This document shows, piece by piece, positions 43,659 to 50,889 of a stretch of 51,219 nt of DNA. Position 1 is the stretch's first letter; each line of letters opens with the position of its first letter. The stretch lies in contig MSXN01000003.1 of the NCBI GenBank assembly GCA_002083555.1, positions 109,033 to 160,251 on the forward strand, read 5' to 3'. A model generated the notes under the pieces. It did not search any database. It worked only from the letters and a program-made list of their open reading frames with translations, and was not told the origin of the DNA. This stretch comes from Nitrospira sp. ST-bin5. Its GTDB lineage: Bacteria > Nitrospirota > Nitrospiria > Nitrospirales > Nitrospiraceae. The translations under genes were made by a program, and so were the position numbers.

Positions 43659-44656
43659 AGCTCAATCATCTCGTCTGGTTCAAAGCTACGGGGCGCCTGT
43701 CGACCCAACACTTGATCCCAACACATAGGGGACAGGCCCGTGCCGGGCCGTTTAGCTGTCACATTGTTTGCACTGAATCGCTCTCCGATTTGAATGTGTC
43801 GAGATGCCACCAACGACTTTCGCGCAATCGGTATGTTCTTAGCCTCGCTGCCGCTAGGGCGCTTCACCCCGTCTCCGAGAGCAGACTCAATGTTCCGGAT
43901 GGCCGAAATCATCGCCTTCAACTCGCCCGGTTCAAGGCTCGCCCGATGATCAGGCCCAGGCAGTGAACGATCCAACGTGAAATGCTTTTCGATCACCGAC
44001 GCGCCCAGCGCCACTGCGGCGATGGGGATTTCAATCCCTTGCGTGTGATCGGAGTACCCCACCGCCACACCTAGCGCCTCCCGAATAGAGATCATCGCAC
44101 GCAAATTGACATCGGCCATCGGGGTCGGATACTCCGTATTGCAGTGCAGCACCGTCACCTGAGCACGGCCCGTACCCGCCTGTTCGATCACCTCCAGGGA
44201 GGTGCCGATCTCTTCAAGCGTGGCCATACCTGTCGAGAGAAGAATGGGGTAGCCAAAGCGGCCGACGTGCCTCAGATAGGGCAGATTGGTTATTTCTCCT
44301 GAAGGGATCTTGAACCGTTCCAAACCGAGGCCCACCAGAAGATCCAGGCCCTCCGTATCGAACGCCGTCGAAAAAAACTGAATACCCCGTGACTGGCACC
44401 GAGCAATCAGGTCTTGATGCTTCTCCCTTGTCAGTTCCAGACGGCGAAGCATGTCATACTGCGACTCCGCAGCATCCGTCGCCATCATCTGATAGTCGGC
44501 CTTTCTTGCATGCTTGACGACGAGGCGATCAGCGACAAATGTCTGAAATTTCACCATGTCCGCACCGGCTTCAGCGGCCGCATCGATCAATTGATAGGCA
44601 AGAGCCATGTCGCCGTTGTGGTTTACTCCCGCTTCGGCAATGATGAGGGTTTTCAG
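43655..44656 (-). CDS. legI: Nonulosonate synthase (NeuB/LegI family), apparent CTG start
   Basis: This synthase condenses the six-carbon sugar with phosphoenolpyruvate to form a nine-carbon nonulosonic acid. VKFQTFVADRLV, FSTAFDTEGLDLLVGLGLER, GYSDHTQGIEIPIAAVALGA and SLPGPDHRASLEPGELKAMI form the barrel. SLVASRHIQIGERFSANNVT begins the C-terminal SAF (antifreeze-like) domain. The first ATG (44608) would remove the conserved IAEAGVNHNG segment, encoded just upstream in the same frame. No ATG, GTG or TTG lies between the upstream TAA and that segment. A CTG at 44656, with AGAGG about 6 bases upstream, gives (M)KTLIIAEAGVNHNG, the usual NeuB start. I therefore call CTG the start; a base error is the alternative. 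Confidence 0.9.
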   Translation of the reverse strand: MKTLIIAEAGVNHNGDMALAYQLIDAAAEAGADMVKFQTFVADRLVVKHARKADYQMMATDAAESQYDMLRRLELTREKHQDLIARCQSRGIQFFSTAFDTEGLDLLVGLGLERFKIPSGEITNLPYLRHVGRFGYPILLSTGMATLEEIGTSLEVIEQAGTGRAQVTVLHCNTEYPTPMADVNLRAMISIREALGVAVGYSDHTQGIEIPIAAVALGASVIEKHFTLDRSLPGPDHRASLEPGELKAMISAIRNIESALGDGVKRPSGSEAKNIPIARKSLVASRHIQIGERFSANNVTAKRPGTGLSPMCWDQVLGRQAPRSFEPDEMIEL

Positions 44657-44768
44657 AACAACCTCTGCTGCTTTGTCATTCAGAGTTTACTGACGTAAGA
44701 AAGGACCGTGGCCGCTCAAGCCGCAGAGAAGGCGCGCGGCAACGAGTGAATACATGGCACAGGTAGAC

Positions 44769-45764
44769 TCACAGGTTATACAGCTCCGATTTATACGCCG
44801 CTAACTGAGACGGTTCATTAAACCAGGCCACAGTTTCAACCAGGCCACGACGAAACCCCTCCGCTCCTCCGTAGTGAGGTTGCCAACCGAGCAACTTGCG
44901 CGCCTTGTCGTTAGCAGCCCAGAGCCGCTCCACCTCGCTCTTCTCGGGGCGCAAACGTTGTTCATCGGTTACGATGTTAATTTCTGCCCCCATGACCTCC
45001 GCAATCGCGCGCGCCGTATCGCCGATTGAGATTTCAAAGTTACTCCCAATATTGATCGTCTCCCCGACACAGTGGTCGGAATGCAGCGCGGCGAGAAATC
45101 CGGCTACGGTATCAGCCACGTAACTGAAATCACGCGTAGGATGGAGCGCACCCAGCTTGATCTGCCGTTTTCCATTAGCAATCTGAGTGATGATGGTGGG
45201 AATCACGGCACGAGCAGATTGACGAGGGCCGTACGTATTAAACGGGCGCAGAAGAGTAACCGGTGTCCCGAAGGAAGTAAAAAAAGACAGCGCGATCTGA
45301 TCCGCTCCGATTTTGCTCGCAGAATAGGGCGACTGCCCCTGAAGCGGATGCTCCTCAGTAATCGGCACGAACCGTGCTGTGCCATACACCTCGCTGGTTG
45401 AGGTTTGCACGACCCTTCTCACACCCGCATCTCGGGCTGCCTGAACGACATTGAGCGTCCCCTTAATGTTGGTCTCAATGTAGGTGTCGGGGGAATGATA
45501 CGAATATGGGATGGCAATGAGAGCAGCGAGATGCATGACCGCATCACAGCCTTTCACTGCCGTGCGGACGCCATTGGGATCACGGATGTCCCCGGCAAAC
45601 ACTTCGAACTTCCCCTTCACATCCTCACCGCAACGATCTAGCCACCCCCAAGAGTTAAAGGAATTGTAGAATACGAAGGCCCGGACATCATGCCCTGCGC
45701 GAACCAGGGCTTCCGTCAGATGGGAACCGATGAACCCGTCGGCGCCAGTCACAAGAATTTTCAT
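44769..45764 (-). CDS. legB: LegB-like NAD-dependent nucleotide-sugar 4,6-dehydratase
   Basis: This extended SDR of 331 residues starts KILVTGADGFIGSHLTEALV and has the VFYNSFNSWGWLDRCGEDV segment that marks the LegB group. STSEVYGTARFVPITEEHPL, YSASKIGADQIALSFF and FNTYGPRQSARAVIPTIITQ follow. LegB dehydrates a UDP- or GDP-GlcNAc donor to the 4-keto-6-deoxy sugar, the first legionaminic step. The usual partners LegC (aminotransferase) and LegH (acetyltransferase) are not beside it. The ATG at 45764 is chosen over a longer open frame of 26 extra codons. Confidence 0.9.
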   Translation of the reverse strand: MKILVTGADGFIGSHLTEALVRAGHDVRAFVFYNSFNSWGWLDRCGEDVKGKFEVFAGDIRDPNGVRTAVKGCDAVMHLAALIAIPYSYHSPDTYIETNIKGTLNVVQAARDAGVRRVVQTSTSEVYGTARFVPITEEHPLQGQSPYSASKIGADQIALSFFTSFGTPVTLLRPFNTYGPRQSARAVIPTIITQIANGKRQIKLGALHPTRDFSYVADTVAGFLAALHSDHCVGETINIGSNFEISIGDTARAIAEVMGAEINIVTDEQRLRPEKSEVERLWAANDKARKLLGWQPHYGGAEGFRRGLVETVAWFNEPSQLAAYKSELYNL

Positions 45765-45866
45765 TTTCAATCCGTCAGTGTAGAGAATGCGAACAACCGA
45801 TCTGGCCTTCAGCTTCGACCGAGTCACGCCTGCACATAACAAGAGTCGTCACAACTACTGCTGCGA

Positions 45867-46871
45867 TCATAGCTTTCCGATTCTCTCGCGGTACTGCTTG
45901 ATCCAACCCTGCAGAGAAGGTATGGACATCCACTCTGAGTTCGCATCAGAGGTGTAGACGAAACCCTCCGGAACCTTTCTCCCGTCCTTGATCCTTTTTG
46001 GATCATCACACCAAGCATTGATCGCGGGCAAAATCTTGTAATAGTCGGCATACTCACATGTTGAGAATGAATCTTCCGAACTAATCATCTGCTCATGCAA
46101 CTTCTCTCCGGGACGTATGCCGATGATGTCGAACTCCGCCTGCGGCGCCACCGCCTTGGCAATGTCGGTAATCGTCATCGATGGGATTTTCTTGACATAA
46201 ATTTCTCCACCTTCCATATCCTCGAAGGCCTGCCACACACACTCAACGGCTTGCTCCAGCGAAATCATGAAGCGGGTCATTCTCACGTCGGTTATGGGCA
46301 GCCTTCCGCTGTTCGCCAGCGACATGAAAAATGGTATGACCGACCCTCTAGACCCCATGACATTGCCGTACCTGACGACCGAGAACCGGGTGCCATGCAC
46401 GCCTGAGAACGCATTGCTCGCCACAAACAGTTTGTCTGACGCCAGCTTTGAGGCTCCATACAGATTTGCCGGGCTACTCGCTTTGTCAGTAGACAACGCC
46501 ACCACTCTCTGGACCTTCTGGTCGATGCAGGCATCGATCAAATTCATCGCTCCATTGACGTTCGTCTTGATGCACTCAAACGGGTTGTACTCGGCAGTTG
46601 GGACAATTTTCGTCGCCGCCGCATGCACGACATACTCAATCCCGTGCAAGGCTCGATGAAGGCGGTCTTTATCTCGGACGTCCCCGATCACGAACTGGAC
46701 CCGACGATCATGTTGAAAAAGTTGCGCCATCTCCCATTGCTTCATCTCGTCCCGTGAGAGTACCAGTAAACGAGAAGGGTTATACCGGGCAAGCGTCATC
46801 GGCACGAAAGTATGGCCGAATGACCCCGTCCCCCCGGTGATAAGAATTGATTTCCCCGTTAACATAGCCAT
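45867..46871 (-). CDS. pseB: PseB-like UDP-GlcNAc 4,6-dehydratase
   Basis: This soluble SDR of 334 residues has KSILITGGTGSFGHTFVPMT, GDVRDKDRLHRALHGIEYVV, YNPFECIKTNVNGAMNLIDA, ALSTDKASSPANLYGASKLA and IGIRPGEKLHEQMIS. The Tyr-x3-Lys and the STDKA motif are kept, so it should be active. PseB makes the inverted 4-keto sugar for pseudaminic acid. However, PseC, PseG and PseH are absent, and the next gene is an RmlD-like reductase. Dehydratase plus reductase is also the logic of WbvB/WbvR-type UDP-L-sugar synthesis, so the product is uncertain. Confidence 0.88.
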   Translation of the reverse strand: MAMLTGKSILITGGTGSFGHTFVPMTLARYNPSRLLVLSRDEMKQWEMAQLFQHDRRVQFVIGDVRDKDRLHRALHGIEYVVHAAATKIVPTAEYNPFECIKTNVNGAMNLIDACIDQKVQRVVALSTDKASSPANLYGASKLASDKLFVASNAFSGVHGTRFSVVRYGNVMGSRGSVIPFFMSLANSGRLPITDVRMTRFMISLEQAVECVWQAFEDMEGGEIYVKKIPSMTITDIAKAVAPQAEFDIIGIRPGEKLHEQMISSEDSFSTCEYADYYKILPAINAWCDDPKRIKDGRKVPEGFVYTSDANSEWMSIPSLQGWIKQYRERIGKL

Positions 46872-46887
46872 CTGTCCATCCTATGGA

Positions 46888-47814
46888 TCATGAAAACTTG
46901 GCCTCTAGCAGCTCTTGGCGCCGCCCCTCAACTTCTTGCCGGCGGAGGATCTTTAGAGAATCAGCCACGGTGGCCAATCGCCTGCCGAGTATTTTCTCTG
47001 CCCTGCGGCAATCCAAGGACATATCCTTCGGCCGCGGCGCGGATAGCTTTGACTGAGCCAGCTGAGCACGTCGAATCAAATCAGCTGACAACCCAAACTC
47101 CTCTGCCAAAAGCAGCGCAAATTCATACTTGGACAGTCGGTCGGATCCCGCCACGTTGATAACCCCGCACGCTCCCTTGTCGACCAGTTCATGCGACGCC
47201 AACACAAGCCCATCGGCAAGGATCGGAGTGAAATAGACGTCGTCAAACAAGGTCAGAGATCTGCCCTCGCGGAGATTATTAATCAACCAGTCGCTAAAGG
47301 ATTGCCTCTTCGAATGGCCCCAACAATAAAAATTTGTTCTCACAATCAATGCCTCGGGGTATGTCGATTGGACCCATGTCTCGGCCAGGGCCTTGGTTCG
47401 ACCATATTCGTTGATCGGTTGCACCGCATCATGCTCTTGATAGTAACTGTGATCGCCTGGATATAAGTGATCGGTGGAAATGTGAATCATCCGAATTCTC
47501 TTCTCGGCGGCGGCTTGAGCCACATTTCTCGCGATCTCTGCATTTGAGTGCCGAGCCAGATCAGGCTCTTTTTCACAACGATCAACATCCGTCAAGCCTA
47601 CCGTGTGCACCACCAGGTCCGGCGCCAACGCATCAATCTGATGTCCGAATTGCACAGGATCATCCAGATCGAGTTTTACGGCGCTGGTTTTCCTAAGTTG
47701 AACGGAGTGCTGATGTGTTCCAAGGACCACATCCCACGTATCACGCACAGTGCACGCCCAGTTGAGAGCCAGCAGTCCAGTACCGCCGGTAATAAGAACT
47801 CGCGGAGTCGTCAT
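46888..47814 (-). CDS. RmlD-like sugar-nucleotide reductase
   Basis: This 308-residue SDR of the RmlD_sub_bind family has RVLITGGTGLLALNWACTVR, VVHTVGLTDVDRCEKEPDLA, HISTDHLYPGDHSYYQEHDA and YGRTKALAETWVQSTYPEAL with the Tyr-x3-Lys pair. It is clearly not the same as the rfbD product at 6.1-7.0 kb. It is 16 bases upstream of the PseB-like gene. Reduction of a 4-keto-6-deoxy UDP-sugar made by that dehydratase is a reasonable proposal. The C-terminus (RRQEVEGRRQELLEAK) is a short coiled, charged tail. Confidence 0.82.
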   Translation of the reverse strand: MTTPRVLITGGTGLLALNWACTVRDTWDVVLGTHQHSVQLRKTSAVKLDLDDPVQFGHQIDALAPDLVVHTVGLTDVDRCEKEPDLARHSNAEIARNVAQAAAEKRIRMIHISTDHLYPGDHSYYQEHDAVQPINEYGRTKALAETWVQSTYPEALIVRTNFYCWGHSKRQSFSDWLINNLREGRSLTLFDDVYFTPILADGLVLASHELVDKGACGVINVAGSDRLSKYEFALLLAEEFGLSADLIRRAQLAQSKLSAPRPKDMSLDCRRAEKILGRRLATVADSLKILRRQEVEGRRQELLEAKFS

Positions 47815-47862
47815 GCTGGATTCAATGGGCCAATGGCTCTCTTATTGATGGTCAACCGGCAG

Positions 47863-49638
47863 CTATTCATGGCCCGAATCAGATGTCCCCCCCAGACGGG
47901 TTTCAGTCAACAACGCCGGCTCCCCACCCTGCACCAGATATCCCTTTTCGAAACGAAACACACGGTCACAATGCTCGACGGTAGAGATCCGGTGGGCAAC
48001 AATAATGATGGTCTTTGTCCCTTTCAGAGCCCTTATGCCTTCCATGACCGCTTGTTCTGTTGCCGTATCAAGCGCGCTAGTAGCTTCATCCAGCACGAGC
48101 ACTGAAGGATCGTGATACAACGCACGAGCAATCCCGATACGCTGACGCTGCCCCCCGGACAGGCGGACTCCTCGCTCACCAACCTTGGTCTCGAGGCCCT
48201 CGGGCAACTCCCTGACAAATTGGTCCAATTGTGCTGCCCGAATCGCCCGTGACATCTCAACTTCGCTGATCTGCTCGTCAGGCAACCCCAAGGCAACATT
48301 TCGACGCAGCGTGTCATCAGTTAGATAGATACTCTGAGGTACATACCCTATCTGGGCTTGCCAACCCCGCAAATTAGTCTGGATATCAATTCCATCGACC
48401 TTCACTACTCCTTCATCAGGGGTCAACAAACCTAGAATAATATCTACTAACGTACTTTTCCCGGCACCTGTCGTTCCGATAAATCCGACAGAGGAGCCGC
48501 AAGGTATCACGACGCTGATCTTCCGCAGCGATGCGACCTCGGCATTCGGGTATCTAAAACCAACTTGTTCGATCTCCAGAGCATGATGAAACGGAACAGG
48601 GGTTCGTTCCTGCACAGACTGGGGAATGCTCAAGTCATGAAGCTCGCTATACAGATTGTCGATCACGGGCAGGAAAAAGCGAACTCTTTGAGCTCCACTG
48701 AGCATACGATTGACCGAGGGCAACAGACGAAAAGCGACTGCGGCAAAGAGGCCCAGAGTAGGCAATACCAGATCGAGAGGCTTGCCCTGAATGATCATCA
48801 CAAGAACGAGAGATGCGAGGCCGACCACGGCAAGCAATTCGAGCCAGAGTTTTGGCAACGCCTCCAACGTAGCTTGTCGTTGACCAATTTGCGCATTGCC
48901 GTTGTTGTAGGCCCAGTATCGATCGAGGAACTCCTCTTCCCGCCCCAGCAACTTTACCTCTTTGGCGCTTCCCAGCCCTTGCTGGAGATGCTGAAGTCGC
49001 AACCCTTCATACTCCTGACGCGCTACCCCCCATCGCATTATGCGATCACGGGTGACCCGCTGAAAGCCATAGACGGCCAAACCCAAAGTGCCCACAACAA
49101 GCACCGTACCGAGAAACTCTACCGCAATAAGTATGGCCGCAAGACCGACAAGAACCAAAAACTCCGCCGCCAAAGACAGCCCCGTCTGAATGACCCATCT
49201 TGCTTGATCAACTTCATTGATCGTATTTCGGATCAATTGCGCTGAATTCCGCTGAAGATGAAAGGAATACGGCTGTTGGAGATAGGTTGAAAAGAGCCGT
49301 TGGGAAAGGTCGGCTTGTACCCTGAAGACGAATCGAGATTGCCGCGAAGAAAGAAACCCAAGATACAATGCCTTCATTGCGTATATCCCGACCAACACAA
49401 ACATCCCGGCTGTGACCAGGCGATCATGACTGGGATTTCCCAGTCGTTCCAGCCAGGGAGTCAGCGAAGGATAACTCGCAGCCAGATCACGTTCCGAAAC
49501 CAAGGCGATCAAAGGGATAACCAGCCCGATGCCCGCCATCTCCATTACCATTCCAACCAACATCAGCCCTAATAAGACCACGGCTACGCGATGCTGCTTT
49601 GGCGTAAGGAGCTTCCAGACTTTCACGGAGAATTTCAT
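47863..49638 (-). CDS. pglK: ABC transporter, fused permease and ATPase, PglK-like lipid-linked glycan flippase
   Basis: This half-size ABC exporter of 591 residues has six predicted membrane segments in the first 320 residues, with early MEMAGIGLVIPLIALVSERD and RLFSTYLQQPYSFHLQRNSA blocks that resemble PglK/WlaB. The C-terminal ATPase has GFIGTTGAGKSTLVDIILGL (Walker A), VRLSGGQRQRIGIARALYHD (signature) and VLVLDEATSALDTATE (Walker B). PglK flips undecaprenyl-linked glycans across the inner membrane. It is the only flippase candidate in the window. The ATG at 49638 is preferred over a TTG at 49671. Confidence 0.88.
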   Translation of the reverse strand: MKFSVKVWKLLTPKQHRVAVVLLGLMLVGMVMEMAGIGLVIPLIALVSERDLAASYPSLTPWLERLGNPSHDRLVTAGMFVLVGIYAMKALYLGFLSSRQSRFVFRVQADLSQRLFSTYLQQPYSFHLQRNSAQLIRNTINEVDQARWVIQTGLSLAAEFLVLVGLAAILIAVEFLGTVLVVGTLGLAVYGFQRVTRDRIMRWGVARQEYEGLRLQHLQQGLGSAKEVKLLGREEEFLDRYWAYNNGNAQIGQRQATLEALPKLWLELLAVVGLASLVLVMIIQGKPLDLVLPTLGLFAAVAFRLLPSVNRMLSGAQRVRFFLPVIDNLYSELHDLSIPQSVQERTPVPFHHALEIEQVGFRYPNAEVASLRKISVVIPCGSSVGFIGTTGAGKSTLVDIILGLLTPDEGVVKVDGIDIQTNLRGWQAQIGYVPQSIYLTDDTLRRNVALGLPDEQISEVEMSRAIRAAQLDQFVRELPEGLETKVGERGVRLSGGQRQRIGIARALYHDPSVLVLDEATSALDTATEQAVMEGIRALKGTKTIIIVAHRISTVEHCDRVFRFEKGYLVQGGEPALLTETRLGGTSDSGHE

Positions 49639-49812
49639 TTCAGATTGAACAGATTCTTTCGTAGCTCTCAAGGTCGCAAACTTTCAGTCATTCATTCACA
49701 ATTCTGAGGAAACATCCTGAGACCGCGAGTGGGCCAGGAGCTTCCGACTATACCGAAATCCCGACACACGGCCTATCCATCACGCCCAAATCCATGGTCA
49801 CCATTTTCCCTC

Positions 49813-50319
49813 TTACGCCGGCACAACGTCTTGCACATTGATCTCCACCCCGACCGCCTGCTGAATCAAGCGAACACCAATCACTAACCGATGGCGCTTC
49901 TCCTTCCGCAAAAGAATGCCCTGCACGCCCTGCAACGGGCCGCGTACCACCTCCACCTGCATGCCTTCATGAAGATACGGATGAGAATCGAACGGCAACA
50001 CGCTTGCCATGAGCGTCTTTAACGCTTCAATCTCAGCCTCCGGGATCGGCTCCGGACGGTTCCCGCTCCCCACAATCTCTACGACTCCAGAGACTTGCTG
50101 AACCGGAAGCCTGATCTCCCGCGAGAATTTCACGAAGCAGTACCCTGAAAAAAGCGGGACCTCGATCTCCTTCTTGCGATCTTTCCACTGACTGAGTCGC
50201 CTGACGGTCGGCAGCAACGGTTCAATCCCCTGCTTTTCCAGCTGATCCCGCACCAGCTTCTCGTGACGCGACTTCGTCCGAAGCGCATACCAGCGGGGGG
50301 ATTGGTCTGTCTGGTTCAT
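49813..50319 (-). CDS. NusG-family specialised elongation factor (RfaH/UpxY/LoaP-like)
   Basis: This 168-residue protein has an N-terminal NGN domain (RWYALRTKSRHEKLVRDQLE, PLFSGYCFVKF) and a C-terminal KOW domain (GMQVEVVRGPLQGVQGILLR). Specialised NusG relatives bind RNA polymerase and let it read through long surface-polysaccharide operons. This gene stands at the transcriptional head of about 49 kb of same-strand genes, the usual position of UpxY and LoaP. The first codons (ATGAACCAGACAGACCAA) are part of the GGTCTAT-type repeat described separately. No strong ribosome binding site was seen. Confidence 0.92.
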   Translation of the reverse strand: MNQTDQSPRWYALRTKSRHEKLVRDQLEKQGIEPLLPTVRRLSQWKDRKKEIEVPLFSGYCFVKFSREIRLPVQQVSGVVEIVGSGNRPEPIPEAEIEALKTLMASVLPFDSHPYLHEGMQVEVVRGPLQGVQGILLRKEKRHRLVIGVRLIQQAVGVEINVQDVVPA

Positions 50320-50352
50320 CCAGTCTATCCGGTCTATTTGGTCGACTTGGCC
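50301..50352. repeat. GGTCTAT-type degenerate repeat, left copy
   Basis: Short imperfect repeats of the form TGGTCTRTYTGG (for example TTGGTCTGTCTGG, CCGGTCTATTTGG, GTCGACTTGGCC) fill this stretch. It spans the NusG-like start codon, the 14-base gap and the four-helix stop codon, so both proteins take codons from the repeat. The same repeat family reappears on the other side of the four-helix gene. Confidence 0.75.
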
Positions 50353-50714
50353 GTACGTCGAAGATACTTGATGAGTCCTGAGATGATTCTGCCGGTCTTT
50401 TCTGCTTGGACATACATGGAGTCAAACTTCTCCGGTGCGAGATACCCCTGATCTACCGCCACATAAAGATGGCTTTGGACCTCAGCTGCGGAAGCCATCG
50501 CTACAAATAAGAACTGGACGAATTCCTTGTCTGAATGTCGGATGAACCCCTCGGCAATATTTGCCATGACCGAAACAGACGCTCCCTGAATCTGCCCACA
50601 AAGGCGAAGATCCTTTTGCCATTGGGAGCCTTGTCCTATCGCCTCATACACCAGACGAGTCAACTGCCTGGCCTCTTTCCAACATTCAAGGTCTTCAAAA
50701 CGCGTTACTTTCAT
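50334..50714 (-). CDS. Four-helix-bundle protein (23S rRNA intervening-sequence type)
   Basis: This 126-residue all-alpha protein has FEDLECWKEARQLTRLVYEA, QIQGASVSVMANIAEGFIR and FVQFLFVAMASAAEVQSHLY, which match the small four-helix-bundle family first seen in 23S rRNA intervening sequences. Free-standing copies are common in diverse bacteria and have no agreed function. Both ends touch GGTCTAT-type repeats: the last codons (STK stop) are made from repeat sequence, and a hairpin-forming repeat array lies just upstream of the start. It stands between the Rossmann-like gene and the NusG-like gene. Confidence 0.88.
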   Translation of the reverse strand: MKVTRFEDLECWKEARQLTRLVYEAIGQGSQWQKDLRLCGQIQGASVSVMANIAEGFIRHSDKEFVQFLFVAMASAAEVQSHLYVAVDQGYLAPEKFDSMYVQAEKTGRIISGLIKYLRRTAKSTK

Positions 50715-50720
50715 GATGCG

Positions 50721-50821
50721 GGTCTGCTTGGTCTTTCTGGTCTATTTGGTCTGTGTGGTCTATCTGGTCAACTAGCCGAACAGACCAGATAGACCGAATA
50801 GACCTCTTTACCAGATAGACC
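50721..50821. repeat. GGTCTAT-type repeat array with inverted copies, right copy
   Basis: Direct repeats (GGTCTGCTTGGTCTTTCTGG and onward) lead into an inverted set. GGTCTATCTGGTC at 50757-50769 is the exact reverse complement of GACCAGATAGACC at 50783-50795, with a 13-base loop. A second pair (50739-50751 and 50792-50804) matches with one mismatch. The array could fold into a strong hairpin upstream of the four-helix gene. Confidence 0.85.
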
Positions 50822-50889
50822 CTCTTCGGAGACAGCTTCGCCCTCTCACTTACAGTGAACACAAAAAACAACCTGAACTTACGGCGTAC

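Noticed and set aside
50721..50821. CRISPR array
   Set aside because: The GGTCTAT repeats are short, degenerate, partly inverted and without regular spacers.
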